A stretch of 64,000 bases of DNA from Anderseniella sp039978075 (GCA_039978075.1 JBDWCA010000006.1:62001-126000); one strand, 5' to 3'; shown: positions 17,180 to 27,453, numbered from the stretch's first letter. Made by a program: numbers and translations. Notes: generated by a model from the sequence alone, not told the origin.

Positions 17180-18082
17180 CTATTTCTTGAACTTGATACC
17201 GTTCAGTTCGCCAATCACATCGGACATCATTGGCATGTGACGTTCGCCGTCACCCTTGGCGACGGCCATCGCATAGGACTGTTTCACTGCCGGTGCGACA
17301 ATGGCCGCCATGCCGGACGCCTCAATCATGTTGTTGAAGTAGCGCTGGTCCTTGAGGCAGTTGCGAATGGCAAATTCATGCGCCTTGGGATCGCGCCCGA
17401 TGACCCACTTGCTCATGTTCTCGAAATTGCCGCAGTACATGCCGCCGGCCTTCACCACATCATAAAGCGTCTGCTGATCAACACCGGTTTTGGTACATGC
17501 CGTATAGGCTTCCGCCCACACTGCAGAATACGACATGGCAATGAAGTTGTTGATCAGCTTGATCTTGTGCCCATTGCCCAATGGCCCGACATGAATGATG
17601 TTTTCAGCCCATGTTTCAATCAGTGGCCGAAGCTCTTTCAGGGTCTTTGCATCAGAGCCAACGAACGTGTTCAGGCGGCCTTCTTCAGCTTCCTTCGGGG
17701 TGCGCCCGAGCGGAGCATCGATGAGCTTGACACCGATAGCCTTCAGTTCTGCAGCCAGCTCCAGTGTCGAGGTCGGATCAGAGGTCGAGGTGTCAACGAC
17801 AATGGTACCCTTGGCAGCGCCTGCGGCAATGCCGGCCTTGCCGCGTACCAGTTCTTCAACCTGTGCCGATGACGAAACGCACAGGAAGATGACATCACTC
17901 GCCTTCGCCAGCGCAGCCGCAGTCTTAGCTTCCTTCGCGCCGCGTTTGACCAGATCAGCAACCGGTTTACGGTTCTTGTGCCCCATGATGGTCAGCTCAT
18001 AACCGGATGTGAGAATATTCTTGGCCATGCCGTGGCCCATCAGGCCGACACCGATAAATCCGACGCGTGGTTTGCTACTCAT
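17180..18082 (-). CDS. 3-hydroxyisobutyrate dehydrogenase-family beta-hydroxyacid dehydrogenase
   Basis: The 300-residue protein has an N-terminal Rossmann motif GFIGVGLMGHGMAKN and a substrate loop DAPLGRTPKEAEEG (the DAPVSGG equivalent). The catalytic lysine region is NGHKIKLINNF. Family members oxidise or reduce 3-hydroxyisobutyrate, tartronate semialdehyde or sulfolactaldehyde. Its ATG overlaps the gntK stop by four bases, so it is the last gene of the gntR-gnd-gntK operon and probably handles a sugar-acid-derived beta-hydroxyacid. The exact substrate is not assignable. Confidence 0.85.
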   Translation of the reverse strand: MSSKPRVGFIGVGLMGHGMAKNILTSGYELTIMGHKNRKPVADLVKRGAKEAKTAAALAKASDVIFLCVSSSAQVEELVRGKAGIAAGAAKGTIVVDTSTSDPTSTLELAAELKAIGVKLIDAPLGRTPKEAEEGRLNTFVGSDAKTLKELRPLIETWAENIIHVGPLGNGHKIKLINNFIAMSYSAVWAEAYTACTKTGVDQQTLYDVVKAGGMYCGNFENMSKWVIGRDPKAHEFAIRNCLKDQRYFNNMIEASGMAAIVAPAVKQSYAMAVAKGDGERHMPMMSDVIGELNGIKFKK

Positions 18083-18615
18083 GATTGGGTTTCCCTTTGT
18101 TTGTTTGAATTTGAAGATATGTGAGGTGTCACGAACGTAAAGGCGTGCTCAACAATGGCGTCCGGTTGCCCGGTAATATCAAGATTGATGGCTGTCTCGT
18201 CCGCCTCGGGTACCTGCAGGGTGGCAAGCTGACTGTCGAGCAGGCCGGCCGGCATGAAGTGCCCGCGCCGCTCGTTCATGCGGGACTGCAACAATGATTT
18301 GCTGCCGGTCAGATGCACCAGGCGCAAGTCCTGGCCAGACCTTCGCAGCCTGTCACGATAGCTGCGCTTGAGGGCCGAACACGACACAACTACACAAGGC
18401 ACGCCGGACAACAACCCGGCAGCCTTTGCCGCTATGGCATCAAGCCATGGCCCCCTGTCAGCATCATCAAGCGGAATACCGGCGGCCATTTTATCCGTGT
18501 TGCTCGCAGGATGCAGTTCGTCCCCCTCGATGAAGGCAGCGTCAAGTCTTTCTGCAAGTTTCCGGCCGATTGTTGTCTTCCCGCATCCGCATACACCCAT
18601 CACGACAACGATCAT
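18079..18615 (-). CDS. gntK: Gluconokinase
   Basis: The 178-residue protein has the P-loop GVCGCGKTTIGRKLAERL at residues 7-24. The gluconokinase signatures FIEGDELHPASNTDKMAAGIP and VVSCSALKRSYRDRLR are present, as is the RRGHFMPAGLLDSQLATLQ-type lid segment. It phosphorylates D-gluconate to 6-phosphogluconate in the cytoplasm. It overlaps gnd upstream and the HIBDH-like gene downstream by four bases each, so its product feeds the adjacent Gnd enzyme directly. Confidence 0.95.
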   Translation of the reverse strand: MIVVVMGVCGCGKTTIGRKLAERLDAAFIEGDELHPASNTDKMAAGIPLDDADRGPWLDAIAAKAAGLLSGVPCVVVSCSALKRSYRDRLRRSGQDLRLVHLTGSKSLLQSRMNERRGHFMPAGLLDSQLATLQVPEADETAINLDITGQPDAIVEHAFTFVTPHISSNSNKQRETQS

Positions 18616-19940
18616 GTTTCGGCCTCATGCCAGGGTCCGTGAAAGGTCTCACCTGTGCCCTTGTGCTTGAGGCCATGCGCGCCAAACCTGTCGCGCTGCA
18701 ACTGCACCAGCGCTGTCGGCAACTGATCCGCCGCGCAGGAATCCAGATAGGTAAGACTGGCAGACATGACCGGCACCGGCACGGCTGCCGTCGAGGCTGC
18801 TGCCACGGACTGGCGCAGCCCGCTCGAATGTTCCGATGCCGTATCAAACAGGGCTGCAGGATCAGCAAACTTGTCGAGCATGGCCATGCGCAGAATCGAG
18901 CCCTGCCGCCACACCCTTGCAGCCTCTGCCAGCTGAATTTTCCAGTCATACTCCTGGCTTGCGACCGTGAGCAGGTGCGCACCCTGCGCCAGGGCCAGCG
19001 CCACAGCGCACATCAGTGCATCGTGGACAGCTTCAGCTGTGATCCCGGTATCTGTTTCCGGTCTGTCTGCCGGAAGAACCCGCAATACCTCATGCGACGA
19101 AACCTGGCGCATGGTGACAGCCGCCATGATCGACGGCACCGGCACACCAAGATTGAGGGCTTCACTGATACACCAGCCGCCGGTTCCCTTTTGTCCCGCC
19201 GCATCATCCACCAGGTCAATGAGCAGTGTCCCGGACAGTGCGTCACCGGCTTGCAGAACATCGCCGGAAATCTCCATAAGGTACCCGGCCAGGGGCCCGC
19301 GCGACCAGATACCCAGTTGCTTGCCAGCGGCAAAGGTTGTCTGTCCGGACAGTTCAAGTAGCTGCCAGCTTTCTGCAATCGCCTGCATGATGGCGTATTC
19401 GATGCCGTTGTGGACCATTTTGACGAAGTGTCCGGCACCGCCTTCGCCAAACCAGCCCAGGCACGATTTTCCATTATGGCGAGCTGCCACATTGGCCAAC
19501 AGTGGTTCCAGCATGATGCGCATTTCAGCAGCGCATCCCAACATCATGGACGGGCCGCTGCGCGCACCTTCCGCACCGCCGGATACACCAAGACCGGCAA
19601 AATTGATTCCATGTTCGCGGCACGCAACGACATTGGTCTCTGTATCCAGGTAATTTGAGTTGCCGCCATCAATGATGACGTCGCCTTTTTCCAGCAACCC
19701 GGTCAGCTTCTCGGTCAATTCAAAGACCGGACGACCTGACTTGACCATCAAAAGAACGATGCTTGGAACCGGCAAACTGCTCACCAGAGCTTCCAGGGTA
19801 TCGCAGACCTCAATGCCTTCAGCAGTCCAGTTGCGCGCCTGCGGCCACGGATCCCAGGTTACGCATTGATGACCAGCATCGCGAAAGTTCAGGGCCAGGT
19901 TCCGCCCCATGACGCCCATGCCAATGATCGCCAGCTTCAT
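18612..19940 (-). CDS. gnd: 6-phosphogluconate dehydrogenase (decarboxylating)
   Basis: The 442-residue protein has IIGMGVMGRNLALN at the N-terminus, IDGGNSNYLDT at about 90-100, and GVSGGAEGARSGPSMMLG near 120. The catalytic lysine/His-Asn region is VKMVHNGIEYAIMQ near 175. It converts 6-phosphogluconate to ribulose-5-phosphate and CO2 with reduction of NAD(P). It is slightly shorter at the C-terminus than the classic 468-residue enzyme. The position downstream of its gntR and upstream of gntK indicates a catabolic, inducible copy. Confidence 0.93.
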   Translation of the reverse strand: MKLAIIGMGVMGRNLALNFRDAGHQCVTWDPWPQARNWTAEGIEVCDTLEALVSSLPVPSIVLLMVKSGRPVFELTEKLTGLLEKGDVIIDGGNSNYLDTETNVVACREHGINFAGLGVSGGAEGARSGPSMMLGCAAEMRIMLEPLLANVAARHNGKSCLGWFGEGGAGHFVKMVHNGIEYAIMQAIAESWQLLELSGQTTFAAGKQLGIWSRGPLAGYLMEISGDVLQAGDALSGTLLIDLVDDAAGQKGTGGWCISEALNLGVPVPSIMAAVTMRQVSSHEVLRVLPADRPETDTGITAEAVHDALMCAVALALAQGAHLLTVASQEYDWKIQLAEAARVWRQGSILRMAMLDKFADPAALFDTASEHSSGLRQSVAAASTAAVPVPVMSASLTYLDSCAADQLPTALVQLQRDRFGAHGLKHKGTGETFHGPWHEAET

Positions 19941-20707
19941 GATACCGCCGCCCGCTTTACCGGCGCAGCACGTTTTGCGGCACTGAAGAAAGCCGTGATG
20001 TGCCGTTCAAGAGCCACCGCACAGCCATCACTGTCTCTCGCCAGGGCGGCATCAAGTATTGCCTTGTGTTCCTCGATGATGCGCAGCCCCCTGAAACCCA
20101 CGGCCCGGTATTCGAGCGCCACCACTTTTCTGAACTGGTCAAAAGCCGCCTTGTGAAGTCTCATGTGCAGTTTTGATCCACAGCCGGACACCAGTGCCTC
20201 GTGGAACTCCCAGTCACACTGACGCCAGAGTTCATAGTTTGTCACCGAGCCGGATTTCATTCTGAACTCGATGTGTGCCAGACGGTGATGTGCCGCCACC
20301 AGCGCACTTTCCCAGTCCACCCCGCCATTGGCGATGGATTGCCGGGCACCATCAGTTTCCAGCAGGATCCTGAAACGCGCCACTTCTTCCAGTCCCTCGC
20401 CTGACACGCCGGCACTCAACACACCACCCTGGTCAAGGGTCGTTGACGCATGAGGATCCAGGATGACTGCGCCACAGTTCACCCGGACATCAACCAGCCC
20501 GACCATCTCCAGAGCGACTATCGCCTCACGCACGGTGGCGCGCGAGATGTTGAACTGCTGTGCCAGCTTGTGTTCAGACGGCAGCCGATCTCCGGGTTTC
20601 ATGTCCTGTTCTGCCACGAAGGCCGCAATTTTGCGCGCCACAACCGCATAGAGACGTTTTACATCCGCGTCCTGAGCAAGTGATTGATATTGCTTGGATT
20701 GGTTCAT
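19937..20707 (-). CDS. GntR-family (FadR/FCD subfamily) transcriptional regulator of the sugar-acid island
   Basis: 256 residues from the ATG at 20707. An in-frame TTG at 20719 would lie inside the palindrome at 20708-20720 and is rejected. The winged-helix domain (residues about 15-75) contains RLPSEHKLAQQFNISRATVR; the rest is an all-helical FCD ligand domain with ALVAAHHRLAHIE and CDWEFHEALVSGCG. It should repress its own operon and the divergent TRAP operon until a sugar-acid ligand binds. The 13-bp palindrome abutting its start codon supports autoregulation. Confidence 0.9.
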   Translation of the reverse strand: MNQSKQYQSLAQDADVKRLYAVVARKIAAFVAEQDMKPGDRLPSEHKLAQQFNISRATVREAIVALEMVGLVDVRVNCGAVILDPHASTTLDQGGVLSAGVSGEGLEEVARFRILLETDGARQSIANGGVDWESALVAAHHRLAHIEFRMKSGSVTNYELWRQCDWEFHEALVSGCGSKLHMRLHKAAFDQFRKVVALEYRAVGFRGLRIIEEHKAILDAALARDSDGCAVALERHITAFFSAAKRAAPVKRAAVS

Positions 20708-20720
20708 ATTGTCAGACAAT
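20708..20720. promoter_or_regulatory. Putative GntR operator 1
   Basis: Perfect odd palindrome ATTGTCAGACAAT directly before the gntR start codon. A second copy lies 111 bp away. Size and symmetry fit GntR/FadR-type operators. Assignment to the adjacent regulator is inference from position. Confidence 0.7.
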
Positions 20721-20818
20721 TTCCGCTTCGATCACCTGTGCGCATGCGCCAACCATGCCTGTAACATGGCAAGATTAGTTGGGTTGCTGCCGGAATGCAA
20801 TTATCGAAAAACCGACAG

Positions 20819-20831
20819 ATTGTCTGACAAT
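20819..20831. promoter_or_regulatory. Putative GntR operator 2
   Basis: ATTGTCTGACAAT is the exact reverse complement of operator 1, located on the TRAP side of the 280-bp divergent intergenic region. Two identical sites could let the regulator bind both promoters or form a loop. Confidence 0.7.
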
Positions 20832-20987
20832 TCTATATTGCCAGTGTCTGATATGCGCCCTATCGTTGAGACCAAGAGGGAGCCGGCATAACCGGTCAAC
20901 TTCGGCGTTCAGGCATCAAAGATCTGAAATCACGCACAAACAGGATGGCCAGCCAGGGTGGCGGCCATACACACGGAGGAAATGCTT

Positions 20988-22010
20988 ATGTTGATGAAAA
21001 ATATACTTGCCGGCGTTGCCACTGCAGCCTTGCTGGCCACCGGCCTGAGTGCCGCTGCCAGTGCGGCAGAAACCAAACTGCGTATCCAGACCCACTACGC
21101 GCCTGAAACGCCATCAGGCAAGCTTGCAGCCCAGTATGTAGATGACATCCAGAAGATGTCGAACGGCGAAATCCAGGTGGAAATGTTCTACTCGTCTTCC
21201 GTGGTGAAGTCGGTTGAAACCTTCGATGCCGCAGCAACAGGCATCCTTGATTGCGACATGACCGGTGGCTCATACCAGACCGGCAAGAACCCGGCGTTCC
21301 AGTTTGTCGGCGACATCATGGGCGGTTACGAAACCCCGTATCAGCAGCTGTCCTGGCTGTACTATGGCGGCGGTCTTGATGCTGCACAGAAGCTTTACAA
21401 CAAATTTGACATGGAACTGATCGGCTGGTGGGTTTACGGGCAGGAATCATTTGCGTCCGGCAAGCCGATCACCCAGGTATCCGATTTCAAGGACTGGAAA
21501 TTCCGTTCCCCTCCGGGCATGGAAACCAAGATTTTTGAAAAACTCGGTGCCAAGCCCATCGTGATGGATTTTACCGAAATCTTCACCGCTCTTGAATCCG
21601 GCATCATCGACGGGGCAGACGCCTCAGGCCTCGCCAACAATGTCGGCCTTGGTCTGTATGACATCGTGAAGTACGCAAACTATCCGGGCTTCCACTCCAT
21701 GCCGTCCGATCACCTGGCTTGTAACAAGGCCAAGTTCGACGCCATGCCGGAACACCATCAGCGCATCATGAAGGTGACCATGGAAGCACTGGCGCTGCGC
21801 ACTGCCCTGACATTCGAAAAGAAGAATGCCGAAGCAGCAGCAAGCCTGAAGGAAAAGGGTGTTACGCTGTCGCAGTGGGCACCGGAGGAACTTCAGAAGT
21901 TCCGTGATGCAGCCCAGGCGACCTGGCCTGAGTTTGCAACCACGCCGGAAGCCAAGGCTCTGGTTGAAGCGCATCTGACATACCTGCGTCAGCTCGGCCT
22001 GGCCAAGTAA
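20988..22010 (+). CDS. TRAP transporter substrate-binding protein (DctP family)
   Basis: ATG codons at 20982, 20988 and 20994 are in frame. 20988 sits seven bases after GGAGGA and is preferred, giving 340 residues. A Sec signal peptide (ILAGVATAALLATGLSAAASA) is followed by TKLRIQTHYAPETPSGKLA and the DctP core (WKFRSPPGMETKIFEKLG, TALESGIIDGADASG). It should bind a sugar acid, perhaps idonate, gluconate or a ketogluconate, since it lies opposite the gntR-gnd-gntK operon and beside idnO/idnD. Direct ligand evidence is absent. Confidence 0.9.
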   Translation: MLMKNILAGVATAALLATGLSAAASAAETKLRIQTHYAPETPSGKLAAQYVDDIQKMSNGEIQVEMFYSSSVVKSVETFDAAATGILDCDMTGGSYQTGKNPAFQFVGDIMGGYETPYQQLSWLYYGGGLDAAQKLYNKFDMELIGWWVYGQESFASGKPITQVSDFKDWKFRSPPGMETKIFEKLGAKPIVMDFTEIFTALESGIIDGADASGLANNVGLGLYDIVKYANYPGFHSMPSDHLACNKAKFDAMPEHHQRIMKVTMEALALRTALTFEKKNAEAAASLKEKGVTLSQWAPEELQKFRDAAQATWPEFATTPEAKALVEAHLTYLRQLGLAK

Positions 22011-22023
22011 CCTGATACACCAC

Positions 22024-22050
22024 GAGGCGGCTCCTTCACGGAGCCGCCTC
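22024..22050 (+). terminator. Intercistronic hairpin between TRAP receptor and permease
   Basis: GAGGCGGCTCC pairs perfectly with GGAGCCGCCTC over a TTCAC loop (11-bp stem), followed by TATTTC. It begins 14 bases after the receptor stop and likely reduces read-through to the permease genes. Confidence 0.75.
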
Positions 22051-22138
22051 TATTTCATCTTTCCAACCACCAGTGCCAACCTGACGGTACGGGTGGTTCG
22101 AAAGGGGAAATTTAAGGGGTTGATGGGAGCTTGAACAC

Positions 22139-22936
22139 ATGATCGAACATGAAAGGTCAGGTCCGCTCGACCTGCTTACCTGGAGCTTCAGCCGCATAGC
22201 AATGTGGGCGCCGTTCTTCATCGTTCTCATCATTTTATACGAAGTGATCATGCGCTACTTCTTTGCCGCGGCAACGCTGTGGGTGAACGAAATGTCGTTG
22301 TGGGTCGCGGGCGGCATTTACCTGTCTGCGGGCCTGTATGCCATGCAGCAGCGCAGCCATATTCGCATCTTCATCATCTACGACATGGCACCGCAGTGGC
22401 TGCGCCGGGCGTTCGACGTTCTGTCCACCGTCTGTGTATCGGTCTTTGCCTTTGCGGTTGTGTGGGGCGGGTTCGGCGAATCGAGGGCCAAGTTCCTGCG
22501 CTGGGAAACATTCGGCACCGCTTATGATCCACCGATTCCGGCAACCATCAAACCGCTGGTGCTGACAATGCTTCTGTTCCTGGCATTGCAGGCAACATCC
22601 AACCTTATCCGGGACTGGCCTTCGGCGGCCTGGGTGCGCAAGTCTTTCGATGTCTTTGTAACCGTCCTGATTACCGGTCTGGCGCTCACGGCTGCATACA
22701 ATCTGTTCATCGATCCGCCTGAAGGACATGTCGTGCCGCTGAAATGGCAGCTCGGCATTGCGGTATTCCTGCTGATGTCAGTCGTCATCGTAACTGTCGG
22801 CCTGGTGCGGGATTTCAATAAGACACCGGTACCGCACGTGGAACTGGATGAAGTCGCCGAAGAAGCTGCTCAACTCAAGAAGGTGAACATGCCTGACGAA
22901 ATACTGTCCGGTAATCCACCAAAGCCGAAAGACTAG
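22139..22936 (+). CDS. Enlarged TRAP small permease (DctQ family, about six helices)
   Basis: The 265-residue protein has the four DctQ helices (roughly residues 20-45, 55-75, 90-115 and 140-160), with EVIMRYFFAAATLWVNEM after the first. Two further hydrophobic segments follow (FVTVLITGLALTAAYNLFI and LGIAVFLLMSVVIVTVGLV) and a charged tail. Typical DctQ proteins have about 160-190 residues and four helices, so this is an extended form. It pairs with an enlarged DctM protein encoded next. Confidence 0.85.
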   Translation: MIEHERSGPLDLLTWSFSRIAMWAPFFIVLIILYEVIMRYFFAAATLWVNEMSLWVAGGIYLSAGLYAMQQRSHIRIFIIYDMAPQWLRRAFDVLSTVCVSVFAFAVVWGGFGESRAKFLRWETFGTAYDPPIPATIKPLVLTMLLFLALQATSNLIRDWPSAAWVRKSFDVFVTVLITGLALTAAYNLFIDPPEGHVVPLKWQLGIAVFLLMSVVIVTVGLVRDFNKTPVPHVELDEVAEEAAQLKKVNMPDEILSGNPPKPKD

Positions 22937-22947
22937 GGGCGACATTC

Positions 22948-24576
22948 ATGGATATCGGAACGATCTCGCTGATCCTGCTGCTGGGCATGCTGTTCCTGCT
23001 GGCCATCGGCATGCCTTTAGGCTTTGCATCGGGTTTCCTGGCCGTCGTGGTCATGGTGTTGAAGTTTGAACCAACCCTGATCACCGACCCGTTCAGTTTC
23101 GGCTCAGGCATCCTGACCGGCAATTTCGGCAGCGGGCCGATGAACATCCTGGCCCAGAGATTATACGGCATCACCACCAATTACGTACTCGTATCGGTGC
23201 CTTTGTTCATCTTCATGGCAACATTGCTGGAACGTTCCGGTATTGCCAAGGACATGTACTCTTGCCTCAGCCAGTGGATGTCGCGCACCCGTGGTGGTAT
23301 CGCCGTGGTGACCGCCATCATGGCGATTGTCATGGCCGCCATGTCCGGCATCATTGGTGGTGAAGTTGTTCTGCTTGGCCTGATTGCCCTGCCGCAGATG
23401 CTGCGCCTGGGCTATAACCAGAACCTGGCCATCGGCACCATCTGCGCATCCGGGTCGCTCGGCACCATGATCCCGCCGTCCATTGTGTTGATCTTCTATG
23501 GCCTGATCACCGAAACTTCGATCCACGCTTTGTTCAAGGCAGCTTTCCTGCCCGGCTTCATGCTGGCAGGCTGTTACATCATCTACATTCTGGTGCGCAC
23601 CCGCATGAACCCGGAGCTGGCGCCGTTGCCGGACCCGTCGCCCGATGACATGACAGGTAAGGAAAAAGCGCTTTATGGTAGTTCGCTATTGTTTCTGCTG
23701 GCCGGTGTCGGCTCTGCCCTGATCGTGGCAAGATGGCTGTACCTGACCATCGGCAGCCAGTTCAACGAGAAGATGATCGACGGCAACACCCGGCTGATCG
23801 ACAACGCCACCCTGTATCAGTATCTCGCCATCACCCTTGTCTCTGTCGGATTCATCTACTTCGTCGTCGGCATCAATGTCGCAAAGACCGCATGGCAAAA
23901 GGGCAAGGGCATGGTCGCCCCCATGATGGTGGTTTTTGTTGTGCTCGGGTCGATATATGGCGGCATAACCGGCATTACCGAAGCAGCCGCCATGGGTGCG
24001 CTTGCCGTCCTGTTCCTGATCTGGATTCGCGGTGAGTTCTCCATCAACCTGCTGCGTGAAGCCTCCATGCGCACCTTCAAGTCCACCGGCACCATCATCT
24101 GGGTGACGTTCGGAGCCACCGCACTTGCCGGTGCCTATACCATTGCCGGCGGCCCGACTTATGTTGCCAATCTGATCGTCGGCTATGACCTGCCGACCAT
24201 GGGTGTGCTGCTTGTCATGATGGTGATTTTCCTGTTCCTCGGCGCCTTCATGGACTGGACCGGCATCGTGCTGCTGGTAATGCCGGTGTTCCTGCCCATC
24301 GTTCTGAAACTGCCGATCGAAGAGCTCGGCCTCACCGGAGGGCTTGATTCCGGCACCATGGTGCGCGTCTGGTTCGGCATTTTGTTCTGCGTCAACATGC
24401 AGGTCTCCTTCCTGTCGCCGCCGTTCGGACCGGCTGCATTCTATCTCAAGTCCGTGGCGCCGCCGCATATCACACTGCCCGATATTTTCCGCGGCTTCCT
24501 GCCGTTCATTGCCATGCAGATTTTCATCCTGATGATCATCCTGCTGGTGCCGGAAATTACCACGGTGTTCCTGTAA
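22948..24576 (+). CDS. Enlarged TRAP large permease (DctM family)
   Basis: The 542-residue DctM homologue is about 100 residues longer than the other two in the window. Core motifs are SVPLFIFMATLLERSG, CASGSLGTMIPPSIVLIFY and EAAAMGALAVLFLIW in the middle, with FLSPPFGPAAFYLKSVAP near the C-terminus. The extra length lies between the two halves (about residues 235-320) and contains two hydrophobic segments separated by a polar stretch. The paired expansion of Q and M suggests a distinct TRAP subtype with additional contacts. Confidence 0.9.
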   Translation: MDIGTISLILLLGMLFLLAIGMPLGFASGFLAVVVMVLKFEPTLITDPFSFGSGILTGNFGSGPMNILAQRLYGITTNYVLVSVPLFIFMATLLERSGIAKDMYSCLSQWMSRTRGGIAVVTAIMAIVMAAMSGIIGGEVVLLGLIALPQMLRLGYNQNLAIGTICASGSLGTMIPPSIVLIFYGLITETSIHALFKAAFLPGFMLAGCYIIYILVRTRMNPELAPLPDPSPDDMTGKEKALYGSSLLFLLAGVGSALIVARWLYLTIGSQFNEKMIDGNTRLIDNATLYQYLAITLVSVGFIYFVVGINVAKTAWQKGKGMVAPMMVVFVVLGSIYGGITGITEAAAMGALAVLFLIWIRGEFSINLLREASMRTFKSTGTIIWVTFGATALAGAYTIAGGPTYVANLIVGYDLPTMGVLLVMMVIFLFLGAFMDWTGIVLLVMPVFLPIVLKLPIEELGLTGGLDSGTMVRVWFGILFCVNMQVSFLSPPFGPAAFYLKSVAPPHITLPDIFRGFLPFIAMQIFILMIILLVPEITTVFL

Positions 24577-24601
24577 GCCACGCAATAACCGGAGGTATTA
24601 G

Positions 24602-25699
<1,098 letters not shown>

Positions 25700-25718
25700 A
25701 GTGAGAGGAAGTGATGTC

Positions 25719-26603
25719 ATGGAAACTCTGAACGAAAGCCAGGTACAGTTCTACCGCGACAACGGCTATCTCATGCTGGAGTCACGAATTCCCGAAGCCG
25801 AGATCGACAAGTGCATCGCCGAGATTGAAAAATTCCGCGAAGAAGCAAGTCACCTGAGCGCCTCAAACGACCGGCTCGACCTTGAAGACACCCATACGCC
25901 AGACAACCCCAGACTGCGCCGGATCAAGCTGCCGCACACCATCTCCGATGTGTTTGCGAAGCTCATGCGGTCTGATCATGTGCTGGCGCCGGTACGCGAC
26001 CTGCTCGGCAAGGACCTGCGGCTGCATACCTCAAAGCTCAACATGAAGTCCGCCGAATATGGTGCCGCCGTAGAATGGCATCAGGACTGGGCCTTCTACC
26101 CGCACACCAATGACGATGTACTGGCGGTTGGCATCGTGCTCAATGATGTGGGACCTGACAACGGGCCTCTCATGGTGTTTCCCGGCACTCACAAGGGCGA
26201 CGTGTTTGACCATCACTCAAATGGCGTTTTTGCAGGTGCCATGGACCTGGAAAAATCCGGCCTTGACCTGAGCGACGCCGTGAAGCTCACCGGGCCACGC
26301 GGTTCAATGTCGATCCATCACGCGCGCACGGTGCATGGGTCCGATCTCAACCGGTCTGACCGCGACAGAATGCTGCTGCTCTATGAAATCATGGCCGCTG
26401 ATGCTTACCCGGTGATGGGTGCCATGACGCCGTGGCCGTCGCTGGCCGAGTACGACGAAAAACTGTTATGCGGGTCCGGCACCATAACGCCACGGCTTAC
26501 TGATGTACCGGTCCGCATCCCACAACCGCAGCCGACAAAGACCGGATCCATCTACGAAATACAGTCAACGGCGCAAAAGCGCGCCTTTGATACGGTCATG
26601 TGA
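25719..26603 (+). CDS. Phytanoyl-CoA dioxygenase (PhyH) family Fe(II)/2-oxoglutarate oxygenase
   Basis: 294 residues from the ATG preceded by GAGAGGAAG. The 2-His-1-carboxylate facial triad is visible: H121-x-D123 in EWHQDWAFYPHT, and H206 in HHARTVHGSD. The family hydroxylates phytanoyl-CoA, ectoine, quorum-sensing and other small molecules using 2-oxoglutarate and O2. Its presence between an enolase-type dehydratase and an AroE-like enzyme in a sugar-acid island is unusual and suggests an oxidative or demethylating entry step. The substrate is unknown. Confidence 0.85.
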   Translation: METLNESQVQFYRDNGYLMLESRIPEAEIDKCIAEIEKFREEASHLSASNDRLDLEDTHTPDNPRLRRIKLPHTISDVFAKLMRSDHVLAPVRDLLGKDLRLHTSKLNMKSAEYGAAVEWHQDWAFYPHTNDDVLAVGIVLNDVGPDNGPLMVFPGTHKGDVFDHHSNGVFAGAMDLEKSGLDLSDAVKLTGPRGSMSIHHARTVHGSDLNRSDRDRMLLLYEIMAADAYPVMGAMTPWPSLAEYDEKLLCGSGTITPRLTDVPVRIPQPQPTKTGSIYEIQSTAQKRAFDTVM

Positions 26604-26613
26604 CGACCGCTCC

Positions 26614-27450
26614 ATGGACAATCTGACTGCCGGGCTGATCGGCTCTCATATTCAGAAGACCCGCCTGCCCCGCGCGCTTGGACTGTTGTGCGACGAAGCC
26701 GGTCTGCACCTGCAGTTCGAACTGATTGATACGGACGGCATTACAGATTTTGACTTTGATGCAACCGTCAACGATCTCAAGGTACGCAACTGGTCAGGCG
26801 TTACCGTTACCCATCCATACAAAACCGACGCCGCCCGCTATGCAGACGAAACACTGTTACCGGAAATTGCCCGATTGGGTGCCAGTAACACGTTGATATT
26901 CGGACCACCCTTGAGCGGTCACAACACCGATTTCACCGGGTTCATTTCAGCATGGCGCGCCGGCATGGGGGATACGTCTCCCGGCAAGGTCGCAATGGCA
27001 GGCGCCGGCGGTGTGGCGCGTGCACTTGCTTTCGCACTGGCAGACCTTGGCGCCGAAAGCATCTCGATCTGGGATATAGACCCCGGCAAGGCGGAACAGC
27101 TTGCTGGCGAATGCGGCGGGTCTGCCCGAGCCGTTCCACCCGAACAGGCCAGCACCGCGACAAGCGCTGCCGACGGCCTTGTCAATGCAACAGCTCTCGG
27201 CATGGAGCACGCTCCCGGCATGGCGTTCGATGCCGGCGATATCGGGCCGCAAAGCTGGGCGTTTGATGCCGTCTACACCCCTACCAACACGGCGTTCCTG
27301 AAAACCTGCCGCACAGCGGGACTTGAATGCCTGACCGGATTCGACCTGTTCTGCCACATGGCCATCGGCAGTTTCGAAGCCTACACCGGTCATGCAGTCG
27401 ACAAGCCGTCAGCGCTGCAAAAGCTCGCCAGTCTGCGACCTGAAGACTGA
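26614..27450 (+). CDS. Shikimate/quinate dehydrogenase (AroE)-like protein
   Basis: 278 residues from ATG 26614; the longer frame overlaps the dioxygenase and is rejected. N-terminal substrate domain motifs include GLIGSHIQKTRLPRALG (family GxPxxxSxSP region, altered) and GVTVTHPYKTDAARYAD with the catalytic lysine (family NVTxPxK). GHNTDFTGF follows, then the NADP site AMAGAGGVARALAFALADLG. The altered first motif (SHIQKTRLP in place of PIxHSxSP) suggests it is not a biosynthetic AroE but a catabolic relative acting on another cyclic or open-chain hydroxyacid. It ends three bases before the convergent idnO gene. Confidence 0.82.
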   Translation: MDNLTAGLIGSHIQKTRLPRALGLLCDEAGLHLQFELIDTDGITDFDFDATVNDLKVRNWSGVTVTHPYKTDAARYADETLLPEIARLGASNTLIFGPPLSGHNTDFTGFISAWRAGMGDTSPGKVAMAGAGGVARALAFALADLGAESISIWDIDPGKAEQLAGECGGSARAVPPEQASTATSAADGLVNATALGMEHAPGMAFDAGDIGPQSWAFDAVYTPTNTAFLKTCRTAGLECLTGFDLFCHMAIGSFEAYTGHAVDKPSALQKLASLRPED

Positions 27451-27453
27451 TAC

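Noticed and set aside
20709..20719. TTG start codon for the gntR gene
   Set aside because: It would place the coding start inside a perfect palindrome with an identical partner copy, while a normal ATG follows four codons later.
23686..24585. 299-codon minus-strand open frame
   Set aside because: Its His/Asp/Gln-rich translation is the shadow of the hydrophobic DctM gene on the other strand.
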